Origin: Bacteroides faecis MAJ27
GTDB lineage: Bacteria > Bacteroidota > Bacteroidia > Bacteroidales > Bacteroidaceae
Reading direction: 5' to 3'
Length of the DNA stretch: 64,000 nucleotides
NCBI RefSeq assembly: GCF_900106755.1
Contig: NZ_FNNN01000001.1
Coordinates: forward strand, 1 to 64,000
The position numbers and the translations under genes are program-made. Below, in pieces: positions 26,712 to 36,339 of this stretch (its first letter is position 1; each line of letters opens with the position of its first letter). Below the pieces are notes generated by a model, which saw only the letters and a program-made list of their open reading frames with translations, was not told the DNA's origin and did not search any database.

Positions 26712-26877
26712 ACCAGGAAAGGGGCTTGTCTTGGGCACATGTTCATTCGTATTTCAATGCAAAAATAAGCATACTTTCGCTATCAGACCATAGACAATTG
26801 TACACAAATACAGGATAGATCATTCACATCGAACACCGAAAAGAAGATTTAAAGCAAAATATAGAATAATCAGTTAC

Positions 26878-29800
26878 TCATCTTTCTTCTGCTGCCTCAT
26901 TATCTCCTTGTTCTTTCATTTCACCGCGTTGATATACGGACGGTGCTACCCCAAACTGAGTCTTAAAGCACTTGCTAAAATAGAACGGATCACTGATACC
27001 AACCTTGTAAGAAACTTCCGCAACAGTCAGATTCTCGCCGGACAATAATAGTTCAGCCGCCTTTTTCATTCGTACCACCCGCAAATATTCATTTGGAGAA
27101 TAACCGGTCACACCACGCAGTTTCCTATAAAACACCGTTCGTCCTAGCTTCATCAACTGCGCAAATTCATCTATTGAAAATTCCGGACGGGAAAGATTCT
27201 GTTCCAGTACGGCAGCCAATCGGTCGGCAAACTCCTTATCACGATCGGTAGAGCATACGGCAGCACGTACAATCCCCGGCTCACTGGAGAACTTCTCCCG
27301 CAACTTGTCACGCTGTTCTATCAGCCGGAAGACACGTGCCAGCAAAAGCTTTATACTGAAAGGTTTCGCAATATAAGCATCAGCACCGGATTCAATACCT
27401 TCCAGATGTTTCTCCGGAGAATTTAATGCTGTCAGCAGGATAATAGGAATATGACTGGTAGCAAAATCTGATTTTAATTTCTTTGTAACCTCAAACCCGG
27501 TCATTCCCGGCATCAGTACGTCACAAATAATCAAATCAGCATCATAAGTACGAGCCTTTTCAAATCCGGCTGTTCCGTCAGCAGCTACTTCTACTTCAAA
27601 ATATACGCCAACCTCTTCTTTTAAGAATTCACGGATATCATTGTCATCTTCTATAATCAGAACTTTACGTTTATTCAAAGGCTCCGCTATTTTCTCCGGC
27701 TCCGGCAGTTCTTCCGAAAGTTCCAGCAAATGATGCGCCTGTCCGCCTGCCTCTTTCAACAAGACATTGCCGGGGATGAGGAAATCTTTTTCCGAATAAA
27801 TTGTTTTATCTGTCGGGATACAAACTGTAAAGACAGAGCCTCCACCTTCATTGTCTTTGTATTCAATTGTACCTTTATGAACTTGCACCAGTTCATGACT
27901 CAAATGCAAACCAACCCCGATACTATCTCCGGAGAAACTACTCTGCATGAATCTCTTGAATAACTCATTTTGTTTCTCTTTAGGAATACCCACTCCAGTA
28001 TCGGACACTTGAATCTGCAACATCTTGTTCACTTCATCCACAGTGACAGAAAGTATAATCGTACCGTTTGAAGGAGTATATTTAAAGGCATTAGACAATA
28101 AGTTATAAGTCACTTTATCCAGATTGCCCTTATCAAGAAACATTTTGTAAGATGGTATAGACGGAATAAAACGGAAATTCATGTTCTTTTGCTCCGCAAC
28201 ATCGCCGAAACTCAGGAAGATTTCATAAAGAAAAGCAATCACATCCGTCTCTTCCAAAGAAAGTGCCAGTTTGTTATTCTGCATCTTCCGGAACTCCAAT
28301 AACTGGTTAATCAGCCTCAACATGCGTTGAGTGCTTTTATCCATCGTTTTGAGCGGATGTATCAGATCACGGGGAATATCAGATACCCGCTGAATCTTTT
28401 CCAATGCCCCCTGTATCAAAGTCAACGGAGTGCGGAACTCATGAGAGATATTGGTGAAGAAAACCAGCTTATACTCTGTCAGCTGTTTCTCCACATTAAT
28501 ACGGTTACGTAAACCATTGAAATTACGCACAATACGGAAAGCAAAATACAAAGTTACAATCAGCAGCAATACATACCCCAACATTGCCCAGTTCGTTTTC
28601 CAAAAAGGAGGCACTATGACAATCTTCAAGGTCGTTTCGCTTTCGTTCCAGACTCCTGCTCCATTACATGACTTCACGTGAAGTATGTAAGTACCGGGAT
28701 TCAGGTATTTAAAAGAAGCAAAATTCAATGGTGAAGGAGTACTCCAACCTTTATCATAATTTTCCAGCCAGTACATATACTTGGTACGTCCACTATCCGA
28801 ATAGTCAAAAGTAGAGAAATCTATTAAGAATGAATTTTGAAAATACTTCAAAGTGATTTTATCCGAATAAGCCAGAGATTGTTTCAAAGGAGAGTCCTCC
28901 ATAGTAGGATTTACCTGAGTACCATTCACATGCAGGTCTGTAAAAACAACAGGAGAAAAAGTTTCACTGTCCTGTATCTTATCCGGATCAATGACAAGCA
29001 GCCCATAATTAGTACCGAAAAGTAATTTACCGTCTACCCCCACACAAGCACTGTTCTCACTATAAACATTACCTAATGTATAGGAAGAAAAGAAATAATT
29101 CTCAAAGGAGTGATTGTTTGGGTTGAACTTAGAAATACCATATTCAGTGGCAACCCATAAGTTTCCGTTATTATCTCCTAAAATAGACTGAATCACATCA
29201 TTGACCAACCCTTCAGAAGTTCCGTAATGCTCATATTTCAATGAACGGTAATTATCTTGAGGCTCACAGAGATTCAAGCCGGAGCCGGAAGTTCCCACCC
29301 ACATACGTCCTTTTGTATCCCGGTAAATACATCTGATTTCATTGCTGCAAAAAGTTCCGTTGGTATAATTGAACAGATGATAATCATCACTATTAGCTAT
29401 CAATGAATCCGGATGAAAGATGCAAACGCCCTCACTGGTACCCACCCAGATCATGCCATTATCGTCTTCTTCTATCACCCGTATCATACGCAGACCAAAT
29501 TTCTGCTGTAAAAAATGACGGAAGTTATATTTACCATCCTGCATCGGTTCGGCCAGTTCAAGCCCGCCTCCAAATGTACCGATCCACATCCTGTCTTTTC
29601 GATCCTTATAAAGAGAGAATACATTATTATCTGCTAATGAAGCTGGATTTGAAATGTCATTGCGGTACCATTCTTCTCCTATTTTCAATCCGTTTCCACG
29701 GGTTCCTACCCACATCTTACCCCTATTATCTTCTGCGATCGCATAAATATTGGAATGGAAATATTGATTGGTCATTTTAGAATGAAGATTCGAATCAAAT

Positions 29801-31182
29801 GTGTACAATCCGCCTTTACGCGTTCCAACCCAAATATCTCCATCCGGCATTTTTGTCAGCATACGAATTGTATTCGAACGGTCAAACAACTCACGGGACT
29901 CCGGGTATATGCGTGAAGTACCCTCATTCAATACAGAAATGCGGGACAAGCCGGAATATTCGGAACTTACCCAAATGCCACCGGCACGATCTTCCATTAC
30001 ATACAATAGAAAATCAGAACTTATGTGACTTTGATCATTTATATTTGCCAGAAAATGTTCTAGTTTATCCTCTGTTGTATCATAAGCAAAAAGTCCGTTA
30101 CCATAAGTAGAAATCCAGATAATTCCCCGGGAATCATGAACCATGTGATAACGTTCATAATCAATATACCCCAGTTTATCCTCAGGAATCAATTGAAATT
30201 CTTTTTTTGCCCCATTCTTGGCAAGAATGTAAGTGACATGACCGGTATGATTATATATCCAAAAGTCTCCGTGATTATCACGAATGACTTCACCATTTTT
30301 AACATTGAGGTCTGCATCCACGCTGATCCGATGCGAATTAAGATCATAGTTGTAAACTCCCGTATTAGTCAGTATTACCCACTTATTCTTTAAAAGAAAA
30401 TTGCCTGTAGGAGCCGTTTTACCTGCAATAGTCGAAAGAGCAGCTACCTTTGTTATTTTCTGACTGGCAGCCTGGTGGCAATAGACATCGCCGTCTGCCG
30501 TTAGAAAATACATATTATCTTTAAATGCCAGAGAAGAAGTAAAATGAAGCAAACGATCTTCCACTTTATACTGACCGTCAGATACAGATACCAATCCACG
30601 TTGCGTTCCAATCCAAATTCGCCCCCCGGCATCTTCATTAATAAATTGTACCCGGTTATCCGGCAAATTACCACGTTCCGTCTTAAATTCAGTAGATACC
30701 ATTTTCCTGTCTTCCTGGTGGACGATTCTACGACATCCATTGGCCGAATGCCGAAGCCATACATCCCCATTGGCAGCAATAAATACAGCTGAGTAATTCT
30801 GCTCCAACGCACCGGTTCCTGTATAATCAACAAAGCAAGCACGCTGCAAATCATAACAACTGAATAGTTCCGGAGTAGTAGAAATCCACAGAAAACCATT
30901 TTTATCTTCAGTCAGGTCATAAATCCGGTTATCTGCCAGTGAGACTTTCTCGCCGGACTCCGGACGGAAGGTCAGGAAAGAATTGCCATCATAGCGACTT
31001 AATCCGTTCAAGGTAGCTAACCACAGAAAGCCTTTACTGTCCTGATACATGTACCGAACCGAATTATTCGGTATACCGTCACTCGTTCTCATTTGTTTAG
31101 AACGGAGCTCAATACCCCCATAAACCGTATTGAAGATAAGAGTTATGAAAAGTGCGACAAGTAATAAGCGCTTTTGTGTCAT
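26878..31182 (-). CDS. Hybrid two-component system sensor/regulator (HTCS) 2
   Basis: This 1434-aa paralog of the HTCS at 16212-20510 has the same domain order: signal peptide (MTQKRLLLVALFITL, ending TVYG), propeller sensor with DSKGFLWLAT and DRKDRMWIGTFGGGL repeats, Y_Y_Y domain, one transmembrane helix, histidine kinase (His914 in NISHEFRTPL), receiver (Asp1221 in IICDVLMPG) and AraC-type HTH. I place the start at 31182, not at the in-frame ATG at 31227. The -7 box at 31215-31222 would start transcription near 31208, and the shorter form has a proper signal peptide. The kinase-to-receiver region is much closer to its paralog than the sensor, suggesting duplication followed by ligand divergence. 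Confidence 0.95.
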   Translation of the reverse strand: MTQKRLLLVALFITLIFNTVYGGIELRSKQMRTSDGIPNNSVRYMYQDSKGFLWLATLNGLSRYDGNSFLTFRPESGEKVSLADNRIYDLTEDKNGFLWISTTPELFSCYDLQRACFVDYTGTGALEQNYSAVFIAANGDVWLRHSANGCRRIVHQEDRKMVSTEFKTERGNLPDNRVQFINEDAGGRIWIGTQRGLVSVSDGQYKVEDRLLHFTSSLAFKDNMYFLTADGDVYCHQAASQKITKVAALSTIAGKTAPTGNFLLKNKWVILTNTGVYNYDLNSHRISVDADLNVKNGEVIRDNHGDFWIYNHTGHVTYILAKNGAKKEFQLIPEDKLGYIDYERYHMVHDSRGIIWISTYGNGLFAYDTTEDKLEHFLANINDQSHISSDFLLYVMEDRAGGIWVSSEYSGLSRISVLNEGTSRIYPESRELFDRSNTIRMLTKMPDGDIWVGTRKGGLYTFDSNLHSKMTNQYFHSNIYAIAEDNRGKMWVGTRGNGLKIGEEWYRNDISNPASLADNNVFSLYKDRKDRMWIGTFGGGLELAEPMQDGKYNFRHFLQQKFGLRMIRVIEEDDNGMIWVGTSEGVCIFHPDSLIANSDDYHLFNYTNGTFCSNEIRCIYRDTKGRMWVGTSGSGLNLCEPQDNYRSLKYEHYGTSEGLVNDVIQSILGDNNGNLWVATEYGISKFNPNNHSFENYFFSSYTLGNVYSENSACVGVDGKLLFGTNYGLLVIDPDKIQDSETFSPVVFTDLHVNGTQVNPTMEDSPLKQSLAYSDKITLKYFQNSFLIDFSTFDYSDSGRTKYMYWLENYDKGWSTPSPLNFASFKYLNPGTYILHVKSCNGAGVWNESETTLKIVIVPPFWKTNWAMLGYVLLLIVTLYFAFRIVRNFNGLRNRINVEKQLTEYKLVFFTNISHEFRTPLTLIQGALEKIQRVSDIPRDLIHPLKTMDKSTQRMLRLINQLLEFRKMQNNKLALSLEETDVIAFLYEIFLSFGDVAEQKNMNFRFIPSIPSYKMFLDKGNLDKVTYNLLSNAFKYTPSNGTIILSVTVDEVNKMLQIQVSDTGVGIPKEKQNELFKRFMQSSFSGDSIGVGLHLSHELVQVHKGTIEYKDNEGGGSVFTVCIPTDKTIYSEKDFLIPGNVLLKEAGGQAHHLLELSEELPEPEKIAEPLNKRKVLIIEDDNDIREFLKEEVGVYFEVEVAADGTAGFEKARTYDADLIICDVLMPGMTGFEVTKKLKSDFATSHIPIILLTALNSPEKHLEGIESGADAYIAKPFSIKLLLARVFRLIEQRDKLREKFSSEPGIVRAAVCSTDRDKEFADRLAAVLEQNLSRPEFSIDEFAQLMKLGRTVFYRKLRGVTGYSPNEYLRVVRMKKAAELLLSGENLTVAEVSYKVGISDPFYFSKCFKTQFGVAPSVYQRGEMKEQGDNEAAEER

Positions 31183-31214
31183 AATAGATTCCAAGATTAA
31201 TGATAAATGCCAGA

Positions 31215-31222
31215 CAAAAGTA
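31215..31222 (-). promoter_or_regulatory. Predicted -7 box for HTCS regulator 2
   Basis: The minus strand reads TACTTTTG (TAnnTTTG), 33 bases before the chosen ATG at 31182. Confidence 0.5.
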
Positions 31223-31265
31223 ATCAAGATAGTTGAAATAATAAAGAAACAATCATAAAATAGTA

Positions 31266-31303
31266 TTAGGAGGATGCCTGTTTTTTATCAAACATCCTCC
31301 TAA
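31266..31303 (-). terminator. Terminator after the PL11–GH105–rhaM operon
   Basis: TTAGGAGGATG (31266-31276) and CATCCTCCTAA (31293-31303) form a perfect 11-bp stem with a 16-nt loop. On the minus strand it is followed by a T-rich stretch (TACTATTTTA). It lies 22 bases past the rhaM stop. Confidence 0.8.
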
Positions 31304-31325
31304 GTCTGAATCTGCTTAGAGAGTT

Positions 31326-31640
31326 TTAATCCATATGAAATACTTCCGGCAGAGGAATCGAAACGGGTGAATTATCCGGATTCACTTCCATGATATCTGC
31401 CATATAGTCCCACCATTTCTGTACAATCTCTGTAGTTCCCAAGTCCTGCGAGCCTCCCTCACCTTCCGTTTTCTGGAAAGCAAAAAGGATGTTGGTTTCT
31501 CTATCCCAATATATAGAATAATCTGATACTCCATTTTTTGAAAGCAGGGCTTTTAGTTCAGGCCAGATAGCGGCATGTCTTTTTTCGTATTCTGCTTCAT
31601 AACCCGGTTTCAAATACATTTTAAAAGCTTCTCGTTTCAT
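31326..31640 (-). CDS. rhaM: L-rhamnose mutarotase
   Basis: This 104-aa cytoplasmic enzyme interconverts α- and β-L-rhamnopyranose, feeding rhamnose isomerase. It aligns closely with E. coli RhaM/RhaU from memory: the YEKRHAAIWPEL segment with the catalytic His22, DYSIYWD, NILFAFQK, the WWDYMADIM helix, and the conserved tail NPDNSPVSIPLPEVF. It is the last gene of the PL11–GH105–rhaM operon, 18 bases after GH105. That fits a role in handling rhamnose released from the RG-I backbone. It is full length. Confidence 0.95.
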   Translation of the reverse strand: MKREAFKMYLKPGYEAEYEKRHAAIWPELKALLSKNGVSDYSIYWDRETNILFAFQKTEGEGGSQDLGTTEIVQKWWDYMADIMEVNPDNSPVSIPLPEVFHMD

Positions 31641-31658
31641 GGTTCTTATAGTTTAAAG

Positions 31659-33071
31659 TTATTCTTTCGTGTCTTCCTTATCTACGGCAAAAATAGGAGC
31701 TGTTGTCTTTTGCTTTTCCTGATAATACTGCACGGCACTATCATTCATCTGAGGATGCTGAGTGTTCAGCAAACGAATCATTTCCGCACCGGCCCAAAGT
31801 ACCGGTCCATATCCGTGCGCCGCATATACATTGACCGGACGATAATAATAGAAAGCCGGATCAAAAGCCATGCCAGTCCCCACACAAGTACCTTCTACCT
31901 GTCCTTCTTCGTTTATCTTTCCGGCTACGGCATGCCATCCCAACTGGGCAACAGGACCATAAGCAATTGCGTCAATCCAACCTTTATTGATAGCATGTGC
32001 CAGACAATATACATAAATCGCAGTGGCAGAAGTTTCCAAATAAGAATCATTCCGGTCGAGCAACTGGTGCCAAAGCCCTTCTCCGCTTTGCAAAGCCGTC
32101 ACTCCACGTACATGGGCACGGAAATAATCCATCACTTTCGGACGCTGAGGATAATCTTCCGGTAATACATCCAGCAATTCACAAGCTGTCAGCATCGCCC
32201 ATCCATTCGCACGTGCCCAACAAAAAGCCGGATGATCCGTACTGCTCTCTACCCATCCATGTCTGTACAATCCTTTTTCAGGAATAAACATGCGATCGGC
32301 AAATTGCAGGAATTGCTTTACCGCTTCAGCCAGATATCGGTTCTTTGACTCTTTATCATAACAACTCATCTGTGCTACTGCCGGAATCCCCATAAACATG
32401 TCATCCAGCCAAAGAGTATTCCGCTGAGGACGATTACGTGCAAATGTCCCGTCCGCCAGACGATATTCTTTATTGATAATAAAATCAAAGTAATTCTGAA
32501 TTAATCCGTCAACAGGAAGTGTCTGGTCTTTCAACCGTAGTTTGATCATGGCAGCACATACGGCTCCCGCATCATCTAATGCATGAGGAGTCAGAATTTG
32601 CAGCAGCTGTGAATCTGTCTTCCCTTTTTCTGTATAGACACGTTTGAAATGTGGAGCAACTTCCGCCAAAAAGCGAAAACGGTTTTGAACATAATCAGCA
32701 TAATGCTGATCTCCCGTCGTTTCGGCAGCTGCTATCAAAGCGGAGTAAGTGACACCCCATTCGTAACTTGCCAGACGGAAAGCTCCCCGCTCCAGCTGTG
32801 CCTCATCCCCCATTGTTGTATAATCCGTAATCACTTTACCGGTATTCTTATCAACCACACGGGCGGGTGTTTCTTTATCTATATAATTAAATACACGATC
32901 TATGTCCTTCTTAACTTGCTCGGGCGACAAATCTCCATAAGTACCCTGATAAGCAGGTTGCAATAAATGCAAGGGTGTATTTGAATCATTGACAACTGTT
33001 TTCTTTTTCTGTGCAACGGCAGGCAGTGCTACCAATAATACGGCAACGGTAATAATACGATAATTCATCAT
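31659..33071 (-). CDS. GH105 unsaturated rhamnogalacturonyl hydrolase (first copy)
   Basis: This 470-aa protein removes the 4,5-unsaturated galacturonic acid that pectin lyases leave at the non-reducing end. The signal peptide ends LPAVAQ (about 1-21). The (α/α)6 barrel carries NTLWLDDMFMGIPAVAQ with Asp223/Asp224 at the catalytic position, DDAGAVCAAM, HGWVESSTDHPAFCWARANGW-type sequence, and YLETSATAIYVY towards the end. It is longer than typical GH105 (about 370 aa) because of N-terminal and internal insertions. It begins immediately after the PL11 stop codon, so lyase and hydrolase are made together. Confidence 0.92.
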   Translation of the reverse strand: MMNYRIITVAVLLVALPAVAQKKKTVVNDSNTPLHLLQPAYQGTYGDLSPEQVKKDIDRVFNYIDKETPARVVDKNTGKVITDYTTMGDEAQLERGAFRLASYEWGVTYSALIAAAETTGDQHYADYVQNRFRFLAEVAPHFKRVYTEKGKTDSQLLQILTPHALDDAGAVCAAMIKLRLKDQTLPVDGLIQNYFDFIINKEYRLADGTFARNRPQRNTLWLDDMFMGIPAVAQMSCYDKESKNRYLAEAVKQFLQFADRMFIPEKGLYRHGWVESSTDHPAFCWARANGWAMLTACELLDVLPEDYPQRPKVMDYFRAHVRGVTALQSGEGLWHQLLDRNDSYLETSATAIYVYCLAHAINKGWIDAIAYGPVAQLGWHAVAGKINEEGQVEGTCVGTGMAFDPAFYYYRPVNVYAAHGYGPVLWAGAEMIRLLNTQHPQMNDSAVQYYQEKQKTTAPIFAVDKEDTKE

Positions 33072-34913
33072 TTACTTTTTAGGTATTTTACATCCTCTGA
33101 ATACAGTTCCCCGCAGTTCCGGACCAAAGTAGAATCCAGGCTGGGTAGGCTGATTATAAGCAACATTCTGAGTCGCAATACTGATACGGTAAACAGGATC
33201 TTCCAGAAAAGTATGAAACCGGTAATCAGTGGGAATAGTAGAAACATACAGTCTCAGAGCTGTATTATCGGCTGTACGCAATAAGACTTCTTCACGCCAG
33301 TCTCCTACAATATCTCCTTGCAGACATGGGGTTGACTTCGTACCATTGTTAGAAAGTGCGCCTTCAAAAACAGCGATACGTTCACAAATCCCTTTTTCCC
33401 AATTATATTTGCTGACTACATTTCTATCCAACAATTCACGCAACAAATCACCATCCCACCAGACAGCCATATTAGTTGATAATCCTCTGACTCTGGAAGC
33501 AACCACTTCTCCTTTTACATTTCTGATGCCTTTAGAATCCAAAGACCACATTTCAACTCCGGGATGAGTCGGATCAATATCGGCAGCCATACAACGACCT
33601 ACATCCGTATTACTTTTTATCTGGAATATGACTTCTCCTGTAGCTGCATCCCGAAAAGTAGAGCCATCCCTTCTGTTCTCATGGCAACTCCAGACCTGCA
33701 ATCCCGGACGGGACGGATCAAAGTGAGTCAGATGCATAGCATCACCATGTCCCATACGAGTAGAATAAAGTCCTGTCCCGTCATTGTTTATCGTACATTG
33801 TCCATATACAATTTCATCACAGCCATCACCATCTACATCAGCTACCCGAAGATTGTGATTACCTTGTCCGGCGTAATCTCCGCACCCGGGATTATTACTG
33901 TCAAATACCCAACGGTTCTTCAGATTTTTACCATCCCAGTCATAAGCGGCCAATACCGTACGCGTATAATAACCGCGACACATCACCACACTCGGATGTA
34001 CTCCGTCCAGATAGGCAATGCAAGCCAGAAAACGATCACTACGATTGGCACGCCCGTCTCCCCAATCCATCAGATTGCCACGTTCGGGCACATAATCAAT
34101 TGTCTGCATCGCTTCTCCGGTCAGTCCATTAAAAATGGTCAGATATTCCGGTCCGGTCAGAATACGTCCCCGCTCGTTCCGATAATCCGCATTTGCATCT
34201 CCGACCACTTTTCCTGTGCCATCCACAGCTCCATCACCTGTTTTCATCACTACTTCCGCACGACCGTCACCATCCAGATCAAATACCATGAATTGAGTAT
34301 AATGTGCGCCTGCACGTACATTACGTCCCAGATTAATACGCCACAGTTGCTGTCCATTCAACTTGTAACAGTCGAAAATCACAGGACCGGTATAACCATC
34401 ATGGGAATTATCATGTGCATTGGAAGGGTCCCATTTCAGAATAATCTCATACTCACCATCTCCATCCACATCCCCAATGCTGGCATCATTCGGAGCATAA
34501 GTATATGCCTGTCCCGACAGAGTAGTCCCTCCTTCGGGACGTACCAACGGAATATTCAGATACCCTACCGGAGCATCAGCCGGCAACTGATAATTGCTTT
34601 CTGTTTTACCTTTTATAGCTTTTACTGTATAAAGTGCGGGGGCTGTCCCCTGATAAGAATCCTGAAAGAAAGTGGCGTTTTTCAGCGGATGTTTATTCAC
34701 CTTTTTACCATCCCGATATATATCAAATGATTCATCCATTGGATCTGAAGATAAATAACGCCAAGAGACAGCGACAGTTGAGGGATTCTCACGAATGGCA
34801 ATTACGCCGCGTCCTAAATGCTCGCGTTTCAGTTTTGTGAAATCATAGTTTGGCTGGGCTGCTATAGAAGTCGCTATTACCAACAAACTAAAAAAGATAC
34901 TTGTACATTTCAT
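33072..34913 (-). CDS. PL11 rhamnogalacturonan endolyase
   Basis: This 613-aa exported lyase cleaves the RhaGalA backbone of RG-I by β-elimination. I start at MKCTSIF (34913), which gives a clean signal peptide ending SIAAQ; an ATG six codons upstream is possible. After an N-terminal fibronectin-like domain (about 25-115), an eight-bladed propeller carries calcium-type DxDxDG loops, for example DVDGDG at 148-153 and DLDGDG at 212-217, and a later DVDGDGCDE. These match the PL11 family (YesW/YesX). It heads the PL11–GH105–rhaM operon and diverges from a second GH105 gene. Confidence 0.95.
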   Translation of the reverse strand: MKCTSIFFSLLVIATSIAAQPNYDFTKLKREHLGRGVIAIRENPSTVAVSWRYLSSDPMDESFDIYRDGKKVNKHPLKNATFFQDSYQGTAPALYTVKAIKGKTESNYQLPADAPVGYLNIPLVRPEGGTTLSGQAYTYAPNDASIGDVDGDGEYEIILKWDPSNAHDNSHDGYTGPVIFDCYKLNGQQLWRINLGRNVRAGAHYTQFMVFDLDGDGRAEVVMKTGDGAVDGTGKVVGDANADYRNERGRILTGPEYLTIFNGLTGEAMQTIDYVPERGNLMDWGDGRANRSDRFLACIAYLDGVHPSVVMCRGYYTRTVLAAYDWDGKNLKNRWVFDSNNPGCGDYAGQGNHNLRVADVDGDGCDEIVYGQCTINNDGTGLYSTRMGHGDAMHLTHFDPSRPGLQVWSCHENRRDGSTFRDAATGEVIFQIKSNTDVGRCMAADIDPTHPGVEMWSLDSKGIRNVKGEVVASRVRGLSTNMAVWWDGDLLRELLDRNVVSKYNWEKGICERIAVFEGALSNNGTKSTPCLQGDIVGDWREEVLLRTADNTALRLYVSTIPTDYRFHTFLEDPVYRISIATQNVAYNQPTQPGFYFGPELRGTVFRGCKIPKK

Positions 34914-34963
34914 AGTCTTATCATTAATCAAAGTGTTCTTGTCATTTTTAGAATTACATCATG

Positions 34964-34971
34964 CAAAAGTA
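34964..34971 (-). promoter_or_regulatory. Predicted -7 box for the PL11 operon
   Basis: The minus strand reads TACTTTTG (TAnnTTTG), about 50 bases before the PL11 start codon. It forms a back-to-back promoter region with the GH105 promoter at 35120-35127. Confidence 0.5.
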
Positions 34972-35119
34972 AGCGATATGGTTTATGAATAAAATAGAAT
35001 ATCGTACAAATCTATGTATAAATTGCCTTTTTAATCACTACAACTGCTTTCTGAAGGCATTATGGACAAATTTAAATACTTGTGGACAATATTCCATTGA
35101 AGAGGAAAAAAGAATCCTC

Positions 35120-35127
35120 TATCTTTG
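35120..35127 (+). promoter_or_regulatory. Predicted -7 box for the GH105–double CE12 operon
   Basis: TATCTTTG matches TAnnTTTG. An ATTG at 35096-35099, 20 bp upstream, is a plausible -33 element. The start codon is at 35180. Confidence 0.55.
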
Positions 35128-35179
35128 CCTGTGAAATTAATCATAGTAGCTAATTTTATTTATAAACAGTTTTTATACC

Positions 35180-36319
35180 ATGAAGAAATTACTCCTCTCA
35201 TTCATTACAGCAACCCTTCTGAGTAGCATACCTTGCAGTTCAGTCATTGCACAAGAGTTGCCTGCACAAAAGGAGACTTTAGCAACCATCGTAAAGGTAA
35301 ACGACTACTTTATGAAAAAGTATGCCGATTATACCTTACCCTCGTTTTTTGGAAGAGTTCGTCCCAGTAATATCTGGACTCGCGGAGTTTATTATGAGGG
35401 ACTGATGGCTTTATACAGTATTTATCCGCGCGAAGATTATTATAGCTATACTTACGACTGGGCTAACTTCCACAAATGGAGAATGCGTAACGGAAACACG
35501 ACCCGCAATGCGGATGATCAATGCTGCGGGCAAGTTTATATTGACTTATACAACATGTGTCCTTCCGACCCGAACATGATCCGGAATATAAAAGCCAGTA
35601 TCGACATGGTAGTAAACACTCCGCAGGTGAATGACTGGTGGTGGATAGACGCCATACAAATGGCAATGCCGATTTACGCCAAATTCGGAAAGATGACCGG
35701 AGACCAAAAGTACTATAACAAGATGTGGGACCTGTATACTTACACCCGTAATACTCATGGAGAAGCCGGTATGTACAATGCCAAAGAAGGATTATGGTGG
35801 CGTGATCAGGATTTCGATCCTCCTTATAAAGAACCAAACGGCAAAAACTGCTACTGGTCCAGAGGCAATGGTTGGGTATATGCAGCCCTTGTACGTGTAT
35901 TGGATGAAATCCCTGCCGATGAAACACATCGCCAAGATTATATCAATGATTTCCTGACCATGAGTAAAGCCTTAAAGCAATGCCAGCGTACAGATGGATT
36001 CTGGAATGTAAGCCTCCACGACGAAAGCAATTTCGGAGGAAAAGAAACTTCAGGCACAGCACTGTTTGTATACGGAATGGCTTGGGGAATCCGCAACGGA
36101 TTACTCGACCGTAAAGAATATCTGCCTATCGTACTGAAAGCATGGAACGCAATGGTAAAGGAAGCAGTTCATCCGAACGGTTTCCTTGGTTATGTGCAAG
36201 GAACAGGAAAAGAGCCGAAAGACGGACAACCTGTAACTTACAAAAGTGTTCCCGACTTTGAAGATTATGGTGTAGGTTGTTTTCTACTGGCAGGTACCGA
36301 GGTTTACAAATTAAAATAA
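35180..36319 (+). CDS. GH105 unsaturated rhamnogalacturonyl hydrolase (second copy)
   Basis: This 379-aa exported enzyme has a signal peptide ending SSVIAQ (about 1-25). The (α/α)6 barrel of normal GH105 length has Asp112-Asp113 in NADDQCCGQ, Asp157 in NDWWWIDAIQMAMP, and a conserved SRGNGWVYAALVRVL segment. It cleaves the unsaturated uronic acid from lyase products. It differs strongly from the GH105 at 31659-33071, so the two copies may act on different oligosaccharide lengths or acetylation states. It lies 20 bases before the double CE12 gene on the same strand. Confidence 0.93.
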   Translation: MKKLLLSFITATLLSSIPCSSVIAQELPAQKETLATIVKVNDYFMKKYADYTLPSFFGRVRPSNIWTRGVYYEGLMALYSIYPREDYYSYTYDWANFHKWRMRNGNTTRNADDQCCGQVYIDLYNMCPSDPNMIRNIKASIDMVVNTPQVNDWWWIDAIQMAMPIYAKFGKMTGDQKYYNKMWDLYTYTRNTHGEAGMYNAKEGLWWRDQDFDPPYKEPNGKNCYWSRGNGWVYAALVRVLDEIPADETHRQDYINDFLTMSKALKQCQRTDGFWNVSLHDESNFGGKETSGTALFVYGMAWGIRNGLLDRKEYLPIVLKAWNAMVKEAVHPNGFLGYVQGTGKEPKDGQPVTYKSVPDFEDYGVGCFLLAGTEVYKLK

Positions 36320-36339
36320 GAGCATTATTTATCAAGTAA

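Noticed and set aside
31183..31227. Longer start for HTCS 2 at 31227
   Set aside because: It would place the start codon upstream of the transcription start predicted from the -7 box at 31215-31222, and would put 15 extra residues before a normal signal peptide.
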